From Hydrogenophaga sp. (GTDB lineage Bacteria; Pseudomonadota; Gammaproteobacteria; Burkholderiales; Burkholderiaceae_C): a DNA stretch of 11,741 nt. This document shows, piece by piece, positions 5,718 to 11,741 of the stretch (positions within the stretch are counted from its first letter, which is position 1; each line of letters starts with the position of its first letter). The notes beneath the pieces are model-generated. The model made no database searches. It saw only the letters and a program-made list of their open reading frames with translations, and was not told the origin of the DNA. The stretch is taken from assembly GCA_020047875.1 (NCBI GenBank), contig JAIFNE010000228.1, positions 1 to 11,741 of the forward strand, in the 5' to 3' direction. The translations under genes were made by a program, and so were the position numbers.

Positions 5718-7013
5718 ATGTTTTCGATTCCCCGCTTTCTTCGCTGGCGCCCCGTGGCGGCCAGCTGTCTGCTGACCGCCGCGTTCGTGGGCAGCGCCAC
5801 CGCGCAAACCCCAGCGCCCCCCAGCAACCCGCCGATCCGCATCGGCATGATCGAGGGCCTCTCGGGCGCTTTTGCCAACACTGGCGAGGCGGTGTTTCGC
5901 AACCTGGTCTGGGCCACCGAGCGGGTGAATGCCCGCGGCGGCGTGAAGCTGCCGGGCGGTAACCGGCCACTGCTGATCGAGCGTTTCGACAGCAAGGGCC
6001 AGACCGAAGAGGCGCTCTCCGGGCTGCGCTCGGCGGTCGACCAGGACATTCGCATCGTGGTCCAGGGCAACTCATCGGCCCCGGCGGCTGCGCTCATCGA
6101 GGCGATCAACAAACACAACGAGCGTGACCCGGCGAGGCGCGTGGTGTTCCTCAACTACTCGGCGGTGGACCCTTCGCTCACCAACGAGCGCTGCAGCTTC
6201 TGGCATTTCCGCTTCGACGCCCATGCCGACATGCGCATGACCGCACTCATGAGCGTGCTGCGCGAAGACCGCGCACTCAAGCGCATCTACTTGATCGGGC
6301 AGGACTACAGCTTTGGCCAGAGCGTGCTGCGCGAAGCCCGGCGCCAGCTGGCCCAGGATCGGCCCGACATCCAGATCGTGGGTGACGAGTTGCACCCGCT
6401 GGCACGCATCAAAGACTTTTTGCCCTACGCCACCAAGATCAAGGCCAGCGGCGCGCAAGCGGTACTCACCGGCAACTGGGGCAACGACCTCACGCTGCTG
6501 GTGAAGGCCGCGCGCGAGGTCGGGTTTGAGGGCACGTTCTACACCTTCTATGGCAACGCGCTGGGCGCCCCGGCCGCCATGGGCGAGGCCGGCGTGGGCA
6601 AGGTGTTTGCGGTGGCCGACTGGTTTCCCAACACGCCAACGGCAGCGTCCGATGCCTTTTACCGGGCTTTTCGCGAGCGCTTCCCCAGGCCGGAAGACGA
6701 CTACGTTCACATGCGCATGCAGCTCATGATCGAGGCGCTGGCGCAGGCGATTGAGCGCGCCGGCGCGCTCGACGCCACCCGCATAGCCAGCGAACTGGCG
6801 AAGGTCGAGGTCACGTTGGCCGGGCAGACCGCACGCATGCGGGCCGCCGATCACCAGTTCCAGCAGCCGCTGGCGGTGGCGGTGATGGACCGGCAAGGCG
6901 CACCCGGCGTGAAATTCGATGTGGAAGGCTCCGGCTACGGCTTTCGCGTTGTTCGCCAGCTCACGCCTCGCCAGGCCGAGGCGCCCCACAGCTGCGCGAT
7001 GCAGCGCCCGTGA
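5718..7013 (+). CDS. LivK-type ABC transporter substrate-binding protein
   Basis: This 431-residue protein carries a signal peptide: basic start MFSIPRFLRWR, hydrophobic core to about residue 25, and likely cleavage after SATA at 29. The mature part begins with the type 1 periplasmic-binding-protein strand IRIGMIEGLSGAFANTGEA (40-58). It continues with ERVNARGGVKLPGG, VQGNSSAPAAALIEAINKHN and YLIGQDYSFGQSVLREARR, the usual order for the branched-chain amino-acid binding family. The ligand may be an amino acid, amide or aromatic compound and cannot be read from the sequence. There are no LivH, LivM, LivG or LivF genes nearby, so it would use a transporter encoded elsewhere. The start at 5718 gives a proper signal peptide; a weak GATAAT (5639-5644) is the only upstream promoter hint. 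The aminotransferase follows after 26 bases, probably in one transcript. Confidence 0.88.
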   Translation: MFSIPRFLRWRPVAASCLLTAAFVGSATAQTPAPPSNPPIRIGMIEGLSGAFANTGEAVFRNLVWATERVNARGGVKLPGGNRPLLIERFDSKGQTEEALSGLRSAVDQDIRIVVQGNSSAPAAALIEAINKHNERDPARRVVFLNYSAVDPSLTNERCSFWHFRFDAHADMRMTALMSVLREDRALKRIYLIGQDYSFGQSVLREARRQLAQDRPDIQIVGDELHPLARIKDFLPYATKIKASGAQAVLTGNWGNDLTLLVKAAREVGFEGTFYTFYGNALGAPAAMGEAGVGKVFAVADWFPNTPTAASDAFYRAFRERFPRPEDDYVHMRMQLMIEALAQAIERAGALDATRIASELAKVEVTLAGQTARMRAADHQFQQPLAVAVMDRQGAPGVKFDVEGSGYGFRVVRQLTPRQAEAPHSCAMQRP

Positions 7014-7029
7014 TGTCTGGCAGCAGCCC

Positions 7030-7034
7030 AGGAG
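7030..7034 (+). promoter_or_regulatory. Ribosome binding site that fixes the aminotransferase start
   Basis: AGGAG stands five bases before the ATG at 7040. In-frame GTG (7010) and ATG (7013) codons exist upstream, the latter overlapping the stop of the preceding gene as TGATG, but they have no ribosome site. This site decides for 7040. Confidence 0.8.
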
Positions 7035-7039
7035 TACCC

Positions 7040-8254
7040 ATGCGTGAAGTGGTTCAGGCGCTGGAGCAGTCCCGCATTCGCGAGGTGGCCAATGAAGGCC
7101 TGGGCCGCCCGGATGTGTTGAAGTTCTGGTTTGGCGAGAGCGACGAGGTCACGCCCGCCTTTGTGCGCGAGGCGGCGATAGCTTCCCTGCAAGCCGGCGA
7201 CACCTTCTACGCGCACAACCTCGGTCTGCCCGAACTCCGCGAGGGCATTGCCGCCTACACCGATGGCCTGCACCCCGGTCGTGGTCAGGCCCACTGGCAG
7301 GCGCGCCTGGCGGTCACGTCGGGAGGCGTCAACGGGCTCATGCTGGCCTCGCAGGCGCTGGTGGACGCGGGCGACGAGGTGGTGGTGGTCACGCCGGCCT
7401 GGCCCAACCTGGTGGCGCAGCCGCTCATCATGGGCGCGCGGGTGGTGCGGGTGCCACTGAAAGTGGAGGCAGCCGGACCGCGCGCTGGCGCCTGGGTGTT
7501 GGACATGGACGCCTTGCGCTCGGCCATCACGCCCGCCACCAAAATGCTGGTGCTCAACGCGCCCAACAACCCCACCGGCTGGACGCTCAGCCGGGCGCAG
7601 CAGGCCACGATCCTGAATCACTGCCGCCAGACCGGCACCTGGATCCTGGCCGATGAGGTGTACGAACGGCTCTACTTCGCGCAGGACACCGCCAACGGGG
7701 CGGCCAGCAGCTTTCTCGATGTGGCCGAGCCCGACGACCGCCTGATCGTGGCCCACAGCTTTTCCAAGAGCTTTCTCATGACGGGCTGGCGTCTGGGCTG
7801 GCTGGTGCTGCCAGCTTCGCTCACGCACGCCATCGGCAAGCTGATCGAGTACAACACCTCGTGCGCGCCGGTGTTCGTTCAGCGCGCCGCGCTGGCGGCG
7901 CTGGAGCGCGGCAACGAGGTGACGCCCGCCCTGCTGGCGCACCTGCAGCTTTGTCGCGACACCCTGGTGCCGCTGCTGCAGGCCACACCGGGTGTGACCC
8001 TTGCCGCCCCGCTGGGCGGCATGTACGCGTTTTTCCGCCTGGACGGTCACGACGACTGCCTCGCCACCGCCAAGCGCCTGGTTCGCGAAGCTGGCCTTGG
8101 GCTGGCGCCGGGCAGCGCCTTTGGTCCCGAGGCGGCTGGCTGGCTGCGCTGGTGCTTCGCCAGCCGCGACCCGCAGCGACTGGTGCTGGGGGTGGATCGC
8201 CTGCGCGCCTGGCTCGCCACAGCAGCTACCGCGGTGTCCGGGCCTCGGCTATAA
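7040..8254 (+). CDS. PLP-dependent class I/II aminotransferase
   Basis: This 404-residue fold-type I aminotransferase starts at MREVVQALEQSRIREVANEG. Visible family features are FWFGESDEVTP, the FYAHNLGLPELREGIAAY segment with the Tyr that contacts PLP (57), NAPNNPTGW (173-181), ADEVYERLYF (204-213) with Asp205 that pairs with the pyridine nitrogen, and the Schiff-base lysine Lys243 in HSFSKSFLMTGWRLGW. A carboxylate-binding Arg is probably the one in WLRWCFASRD near the C-terminus. It belongs to the broad aspartate-aminotransferase superfamily; the amino-acid donor and the keto acid cannot be named. It follows the substrate-binding protein gene by 26 bases, so uptake and transamination of an amino acid is a possible joint role. 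Its TAA stop lies inside the rpsO -10 element. Confidence 0.92.
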   Translation: MREVVQALEQSRIREVANEGLGRPDVLKFWFGESDEVTPAFVREAAIASLQAGDTFYAHNLGLPELREGIAAYTDGLHPGRGQAHWQARLAVTSGGVNGLMLASQALVDAGDEVVVVTPAWPNLVAQPLIMGARVVRVPLKVEAAGPRAGAWVLDMDALRSAITPATKMLVLNAPNNPTGWTLSRAQQATILNHCRQTGTWILADEVYERLYFAQDTANGAASSFLDVAEPDDRLIVAHSFSKSFLMTGWRLGWLVLPASLTHAIGKLIEYNTSCAPVFVQRAALAALERGNEVTPALLAHLQLCRDTLVPLLQATPGVTLAAPLGGMYAFFRLDGHDDCLATAKRLVREAGLGLAPGSAFGPEAAGWLRWCFASRDPQRLVLGVDRLRAWLATAATAVSGPRL

Positions 8255-8263
8255 TTTGCGGTT
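8247..8263 (+). promoter_or_regulatory. rpsO promoter core (-10 and GC-rich discriminator)
   Basis: GGCTATAATTTGCGGTT contains a perfect TATAAT (8250-8255) that includes the stop codon of the aminotransferase gene. It matches the rpsU promoter core at 1151-1167 in 16 of 17 bases. No consensus -35 is present at the right spacing (TACCGC at 8227-8232). Start of transcription near 8262 would give a leader of about 115 bases. Confidence 0.65.
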
Positions 8264-8289
8264 GTCGTTGATTTCAATGACATTTCACG

Positions 8290-8352
8290 CCCGATGCGGC
8301 GGTTGGGGCCGGTTTTCTCTGGAAAGCGGGCGCGCTGGCTGGCTGCGTCGGG
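8290..8352 (+). promoter_or_regulatory. Structured rpsO leader, candidate S15 autoregulatory element
   Basis: CCCGATGCGGC (8290-8300) pairs with GCTGCGTCGGG (8342-8352) over 11 positions, including two G-U pairs. One of these (8295/8347) lies next to a G-C pair. Inside is a second stem, CCGGTTTTC (8309-8317) with GGAAAGCGG (8321-8329), with one mismatch and a three-base loop. The arm TTTTCT (8313-8318) could also pair with AGAAAG (8367-8372), the weak ribosome site of rpsO, forming a pseudoknot. S15 represses its own translation through such leaders in several bacteria. Applying that here is inference. Confidence 0.5.
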
Positions 8353-8377
8353 TCGCATGTTCCCAAAGAAAGTTTTT

Positions 8378-8644
8378 ATGATCGCTCAAGCCATCAAAGC
8401 CGCCGTTGTGGCGGAAAACGCCCGTGCCGCCAAGGACACCGGTAGCCCAGAAGTTCAGGTCGCCCTGCTGACCGCTCGCATCAATGAGCTGACCCCCCAC
8501 TTCAAAACCCATGCCAAAGACCACCACGGCCGCCGTGGACTGCTGCGCATGGTGAGCCGCCGCCGCAAGCTGCTGGACTACCTCAAGTCCAAGGATGCCG
8601 ACCGCTACGTCGCCCTGATCCAAAAACTGGGTCTGCGCAAGTAA
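8378..8644 (+). CDS. rpsO: 30S ribosomal protein S15 (uS15)
   Basis: This 88-residue protein has the standard S15 layout: DTGSPEVQVALLTARINELT (20-39), the helix-loop PHFKTHAKDHHGRRGLLRMV, RRRKLLDYLK, and the ending ALIQKLGLRK. S15 binds the central domain of 16S rRNA early in 30S assembly. The start at 8378 matches the family length; upstream in-frame ATGs would add an unrelated tail. The ribosome site is weak (AAAGAAAG, five bases before the ATG). His41 and Asp48 of the RNA-contacting loop are present, but the next contact position, Ser in E. coli and many others (DHHSRRG), is Gly51 here. The gene is monocistronic by its promoter and terminator, though read-through into pnp is likely, as in other bacteria. 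Confidence 0.97.
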   Translation: MIAQAIKAAVVAENARAAKDTGSPEVQVALLTARINELTPHFKTHAKDHHGRRGLLRMVSRRRKLLDYLKSKDADRYVALIQKLGLRK

Positions 8645-8667
8645 TTTTGAGCCTGGTCTGACACGCT

Positions 8668-8703
8668 AAACGCCTGAGTTGGTTCGCTGGCTCGGGCGTT
8701 TTT
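8668..8703 (+). terminator. Intrinsic terminator after rpsO
   Basis: AAACGCCTGAG (8668-8678) pairs with CTCGGGCGTTT (8691-8701) over 11 positions, one of them G-U, around a 12-base loop. Five T residues (8699-8703) and a further TTT follow. It begins 23 bases after the rpsO stop and lies before the pnp leader. Confidence 0.88.
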
Positions 8704-8712
8704 GTTTATAAG
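8683..8712 (+). promoter_or_regulatory. Weak candidate pnp promoter overlapping the terminator
   Basis: TATAAG (8707-8712) could act as a -10 element with TTCGCT (8683-8688) as a poor -35 at 18 bases. E. coli has a comparable second promoter between rpsO and pnp. The match is weak and was found by eye, so pnp may instead depend on read-through from rpsO. Confidence 0.25.
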
Positions 8713-8755
8713 TCCGTATTTTTAGAGACCGGCGCAGCAGCAACAGAGCGAAGCT

Positions 8756-8814
8756 GTGTCATTCCAACGCCGCTGCCAGCCACCACGCCGGTGGCAGCGG
8801 CGCTGGAATGGCAT
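8756..8814 (+). promoter_or_regulatory. Long pnp leader hairpin, likely RNase III substrate
   Basis: Bases 8756-8778 pair with 8792-8814 over 23 positions with a single A-C mismatch (8767/8803) and a 13-base loop. The core GCCGCTGCCA/TGGCAGCGGC is perfect. No T run follows, so this is not a terminator. In E. coli a long leader duplex of this kind is cut by RNase III, after which PNPase degrades the short strand and represses its own translation. Position and shape match that mechanism; the claim for this organism is inference. Confidence 0.6.
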
Positions 8815-8842
8815 CGTGTTCTGGGTTGTGGTGCCGGGTTTT

Positions 8843-8882
8843 GTGCAGATTGTCTGCACGCCATGCCACCCACGCGGGTGGC
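8843..8882 (+). promoter_or_regulatory. Two short hairpins before the pnp ribosome site
   Basis: GTGCAGA/TCTGCAC (8843-8849 with 8853-8859) has a three-base loop, and GCCACCC/GGGTGGC (8865-8871 with 8876-8882) has a four-base loop. Both stems are perfect. The second ends three bases before the GAGGAG ribosome site. They may be landing sites for the KH and S1 domains of PNPase, or simply spacers. Confidence 0.45.
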
Positions 8883-8897
8883 GCAGAGGAGCCCACC

Positions 8898-11015
8898 ATG
8901 AGCATGTTCAACAAAGTCACCAAGTCCTTCCAATGGGGCCCGCACACGGTCACCATGGAAACCGGCGAAATCGCCCGCCAGGCCACTGGCGCCGTACTGG
9001 TCAACATCGATGACACCGTGGTGCTGGCCACCGTGGTGGCCAAAACCGAAGCCAAGGCTGGTCAGGATTTCTTCCCGCTGACGGTGGACTACACCGAAAA
9101 AGCCTACGCCGCCGGCCGAATTCCCGGCAGCTTCTTCAAGCGCGAAGGCCGCCCGAGCGAGCTCGAAACCCTGACCTGCCGCCTGATTGATCGCCCGATC
9201 CGTCCCCTGTTCCCCGAGGGCTTCTACAACGAAGTCCAGGTGATCGTTCACGTGGTCAGCCTGAACCCCGAAGTGCAGGCTGATATCGCTGCCATGATCG
9301 CCACCTCGGCCGCCCTGTCGGTCAGTGGCATTCCGTTCAACGGCCCCATCGGTGCGGCGCGCGTGGGTTATGTGAACGGTCAGTACGTGCTGAACCCGGG
9401 CCAGACCCAGCTCAAGGACAGCCAGCTCGACCTGGTGGTCGCGGGCACCGAATCTGCTGTGCTGATGGTGGAATCTGAAGCGCAGCAACTCAGCGAAGAA
9501 ATCATGCTCGGTGCTGTGGTCTACGGCCACGAGCAGGGCAATATCGCCATTGCCGCCATCAACGAGCTGGTGCGCGACGCTGGCAAGCCCGCCTGGGACT
9601 GGCAGCCGCCGGCCAAAGACGAGCCGCTGATCGCCAAGATCGACAGCCTGGCCAAGGCCAAGCTGGAGGCGGCCTACCAAATCCGCAACAAGCAGGCCCG
9701 TACCCAGGCCTGCCGCGCGGCTTACGCCGACGTGATGGCTGCCTTGAAGGCCGAGGGCGTGGTGTTCGACGCCGTGGCCATCGAAGCCCTGCTGTTTGAA
9801 ATCGAAGCCAAGATCGTGCGCGGCCAGATTCTGGCCGGTGAGCCCCGTATCGACGGTCGCGACACGCGCACCGTGCGGGCCATCGAAATCCGCAACAGCG
9901 TGCTGCCGCGCACCCACGGCTCGTCGCTGTTCACCCGCGGCGAAACGCAGGCGCTGGTGGTGGCCACGCTGGGCACCGACCGGGACGCGCAGCGCATCGA
10001 CGCGCTGGCGGGCGATTTTCAGGATCGCTTCATGCTGCACTACAACATGCCTCCTTTCGCCACCGGCGAAGCGGGCCGTTTCGGTACGCCCAAGCGCCGC
10101 GAAATCGGCCACGGCCGCCTCGCCAAGCGCGCGTTGATCGCGGCCTTGCCCAGCAAGGAAGACTTTCCGTACACCATGCGCGTGGTTTCCGAGATCACCG
10201 AGTCCAACGGTTCCTCGTCGATGGCGTCCGTCTGCGGTGGCTGCCTGGCGCTGATGGATGCCGGTGTGCCGATGAAAGCCCACGTGGCTGGCATCGCGAT
10301 GGGCCTGATCAAAGACGGCAACCGCTTCGCCGTGCTGACCGACATTCTGGGTGACGAAGATCACCTGGGCGACATGGACTTCAAGGTCGCAGGAACCACC
10401 AACGGCATTTCCGCGCTGCAGATGGACATCAAGATCCAGGGCATCACCAAGGAAATCATGCAGGTCGCGCTGGCGCAGGCCAAGGAAGCGCGCATGCACA
10501 TCCTGGGCAAGATGCAGGAAGCCATGGGCGAGGCCAAGAACGAGGTGTCGAACTTCGCGCCCAAGCTGTTCACCATGAAGATCAACCCCGAGAAAATTCG
10601 CGATGTGATCGGCAAGGGCGGCGCCGTGATCCGCGCGCTGACCGAAGAGACCGGCTGCCAGATCAACATCGACGAAGACGGCACCATCACCATCGCCTCG
10701 GCCGACAGCGCCAAGGCCGATGAAGCGAAGCGTCGCATTGAGCAGATCACCGCTGAAGTGGAGATCGGCAAGGTCTACGAAGGCCCGGTCACCAAGATCC
10801 TGGACTTTGGTGCCTTGATCAACCTGTTGCCCGGTAAAGACGGTCTGCTGCACATCAGCCAGATCGCGCACGAGCGCGTGGAGCGTGTGTCGGACTACCT
10901 GAGCGAAGGCCAGATCGTCAAAGTCAAGGTGCTGGAGACCGACGAAAAAGGCCGTGTCAAGCTGTCCATGAAGGCCTTGCTCGACCGCAACGAGCAACCA
11001 CAGCAGCAGCCCTGA
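8898..11015 (+). CDS. pnp: Polynucleotide phosphorylase (polyribonucleotide nucleotidyltransferase)
   Basis: PNPase degrades RNA 3' to 5' using phosphate, working in the degradosome and in small-RNA turnover. The 705-residue protein has all domains. The first RNase PH core (about 12-145) contains SFFKREGRPSELE (78-90), followed by the helical linker (about 240-310). The second catalytic core (about 323-545) contains NGSSSMASVCGG (437-448) and the metal-binding Asp486 and Asp492 in ILGDEDHLGDMDF. The KH domain carries VIGKGGAVI (570-578), and the S1 domain runs from about 622 to 692 (GKVYEGPVTKILDFGAL, GLLHISQIAHERV). Start at 8898 is set by AGAGGAG ending six bases upstream and by the family N-terminus. 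The C-terminus ends in a short Gln/Pro tail. It is preceded by a highly structured leader and followed 13 bases later by the oxidoreductase gene. Confidence 0.98.
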   Translation: MSMFNKVTKSFQWGPHTVTMETGEIARQATGAVLVNIDDTVVLATVVAKTEAKAGQDFFPLTVDYTEKAYAAGRIPGSFFKREGRPSELETLTCRLIDRPIRPLFPEGFYNEVQVIVHVVSLNPEVQADIAAMIATSAALSVSGIPFNGPIGAARVGYVNGQYVLNPGQTQLKDSQLDLVVAGTESAVLMVESEAQQLSEEIMLGAVVYGHEQGNIAIAAINELVRDAGKPAWDWQPPAKDEPLIAKIDSLAKAKLEAAYQIRNKQARTQACRAAYADVMAALKAEGVVFDAVAIEALLFEIEAKIVRGQILAGEPRIDGRDTRTVRAIEIRNSVLPRTHGSSLFTRGETQALVVATLGTDRDAQRIDALAGDFQDRFMLHYNMPPFATGEAGRFGTPKRREIGHGRLAKRALIAALPSKEDFPYTMRVVSEITESNGSSSMASVCGGCLALMDAGVPMKAHVAGIAMGLIKDGNRFAVLTDILGDEDHLGDMDFKVAGTTNGISALQMDIKIQGITKEIMQVALAQAKEARMHILGKMQEAMGEAKNEVSNFAPKLFTMKINPEKIRDVIGKGGAVIRALTEETGCQINIDEDGTITIASADSAKADEAKRRIEQITAEVEIGKVYEGPVTKILDFGALINLLPGKDGLLHISQIAHERVERVSDYLSEGQIVKVKVLETDEKGRVKLSMKALLDRNEQPQQQP

Positions 11016-11028
11016 ACGAACTGGTCTG

Positions 11029-11741
11029 ATGACGACGATGCAAGCGGTCGAGATCAGCGCATTCGGTACACCCGATGTGCTTCGCCTGTGCGAGCGGCCG
11101 CGGCCGGTCGCCGGCGCTGGCGAGGTGCTGATTCGCGTGGCTGCGTCCGGCGTCAATCGGCCCGATGTCTTGCAGCGCAGTGGCGCCTATCCGCCGCCGC
11201 CCGGTGCCTCCGACTTACCAGGTCTGGAGGTGGCGGGTGTCATTGAATCGGGTGATGTCGAGGCCATGGCCGGCGCGGGTTTGAAGATCGGGGACCGGGT
11301 CTGCGCGCTGGTGGCGGGCGGCGGTTATGCCCAGTTCTGCACCGCACCGGTTGGCCAGTGTCTGCCGGTGCCCGAAGGCCTGGACGATGTGGCTGCGGCA
11401 TCGCTGCCCGAGACGTTTTTCACCGTCTGGAGCAACGTGTTTGACCGCGGTCGCCTGCAGGCGGGTGAGACCCTGCTGGTTCAGGGCGGCACCAGCGGCA
11501 TCGGTGTGACGGCGATTCAGCTGGCCAAGGCGCTTGGCGCGCGTGTGATGGCCACCGCAGGCAGCGACGAGAAGTGTGCTGCCTGTCTGAAGCTGGGAGC
11601 CGACCACGCGATCAACCACAAGACGCAGGACTTCGCGGCCGAGGCCTTGCGCCTGAGTGGCGGTCGTGGGGTCGACGTGGTGCTGGACATGGTGGCTGGC
11701 GCGTATGTGGCACGAGAAATTGAGTGTCTCGCCGAAGACGG
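11029..11741 (+). CDS. NAD(P)H:quinone oxidoreductase, PIG3 family (3' end outside window)
   Basis: The first 237 codons are present. They show the medium-chain dehydrogenase/reductase (zinc-free) layout: a GroES-like N-terminal domain with VAASGVNRPDVLQRSGAYPP (37-56), LPGLEVAGVIESG (63-75) and KIGDRVCALVAGGGYAQFC (86-104), then the nucleotide-binding domain with VQGGTSGIGVTAIQLAKALG (151-170) and LGADHAINHKTQDFA (189-203). The motif NRPDVLQRxGxYPPPPGASD is characteristic of the PIG3-type quinone oxidoreductases. The catalytic zinc cysteines of alcohol dehydrogenases are absent. The start may be 11029 or the ATG three codons later; neither has a clear ribosome site, and the 13-base distance to pnp suggests coupling. 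This neighbour of pnp is usual in Comamonadaceae, where tpiA tends to follow (from general knowledge, not visible here). Confidence 0.92.
   Translation, partial: MTTMQAVEISAFGTPDVLRLCERPRPVAGAGEVLIRVAASGVNRPDVLQRSGAYPPPPGASDLPGLEVAGVIESGDVEAMAGAGLKIGDRVCALVAGGGYAQFCTAPVGQCLPVPEGLDDVAAASLPETFFTVWSNVFDRGRLQAGETLLVQGGTSGIGVTAIQLAKALGARVMATAGSDEKCAACLKLGADHAINHKTQDFAAEALRLSGGRGVDVVLDMVAGAYVAREIECLAED

Noticed and set aside
7010..7039. An earlier start (GTG 7010 or ATG 7013) for the aminotransferase, overlapping the previous stop
   Set aside because: No ribosome site precedes these codons, while a strong AGGAG stands five bases before the ATG at 7040, and the family begins there.
6072..8050. Minus-strand open frames of 305 and 371 codons opposite the binding protein and aminotransferase
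   Set aside because: Same reasoning: sense-strand genes are unambiguous, and the reverse frames show no motif.
8756..8814. A second terminator or a REP element before pnp
   Set aside because: No T run follows on either strand, and no second copy is visible in the window. Position in the pnp leader makes an RNase III stem more likely.
8706..11156. An 816-codon open frame on the minus strand opposite pnp
   Set aside because: It is antisense to a textbook PNPase with all catalytic residues. The His/Gly/Val-rich, motif-free translation is what GC3-biased coding DNA gives on the reverse strand.

Overview
The window is a stretch of housekeeping chromosome from a GC-rich betaproteobacterium, most likely a member of the Comamonadaceae (Hydrogenophaga/Acidovorax-like). 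The protein sequences (S15, S21, PNPase, YbiB, TsaD), the gene order rpsO-pnp-PIG3-type quinone oxidoreductase and the strong GC3 bias point this way. The taxonomy is an inference from family resemblance, not a database result. I see no insertion sequence, phage gene, CRISPR array, tRNA or rRNA, and no undescribed multi-gene system. The unexplained material is RNA-level and sits between the genes.

Left part (1-4142, all on the minus strand). Reading leftwards, these are ybiB (TrpD2-like DNA-binding protein), cobA (uroporphyrinogen-III C-methyltransferase, siroheme branch, overlapping the ybiB end), a BaiN/HI0933-type flavoprotein, rpsU (ribosomal protein S21) with its own promoter and leader, an intrinsic terminator, yqeY (GatB/YqeY domain), and the first 43 codons of a periplasmic substrate-binding protein that runs off the left edge. 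The dnaG gene expected after rpsU-yqeY is not there.

Centre (4143-4486). This 344-base gap between the divergent genes ybiB and tsaD contains four consecutive small hairpins, short overlapping open frames, an AT-rich inverted repeat near ybiB, and a -10-like hexamer so close to tsaD that its mRNA may be leaderless.

Right part (4487-11741, all on the plus strand). First comes tsaD (t6A tRNA modification), then a LivK-type substrate-binding protein and a class I/II PLP aminotransferase that probably share a transcript. Next come rpsO (S15) with its own promoter, a structured leader and a terminator, then pnp (polynucleotide phosphorylase) with a long RNase III-like leader hairpin. The start of a PIG3-family NAD(P)H:quinone oxidoreductase is cut by the right edge.

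How it fits together. rpsU, rpsO, pnp and tsaD belong to translation and RNA metabolism. rpsU and rpsO share an almost identical 17-base promoter core. The rpsO and pnp leaders carry structures of the kind expected for autogenous control by S15 and by PNPase/RNase III. cobA and ybiB form a translationally overlapping pair. The two substrate-binding proteins have no permease or ATPase gene beside them in the window.
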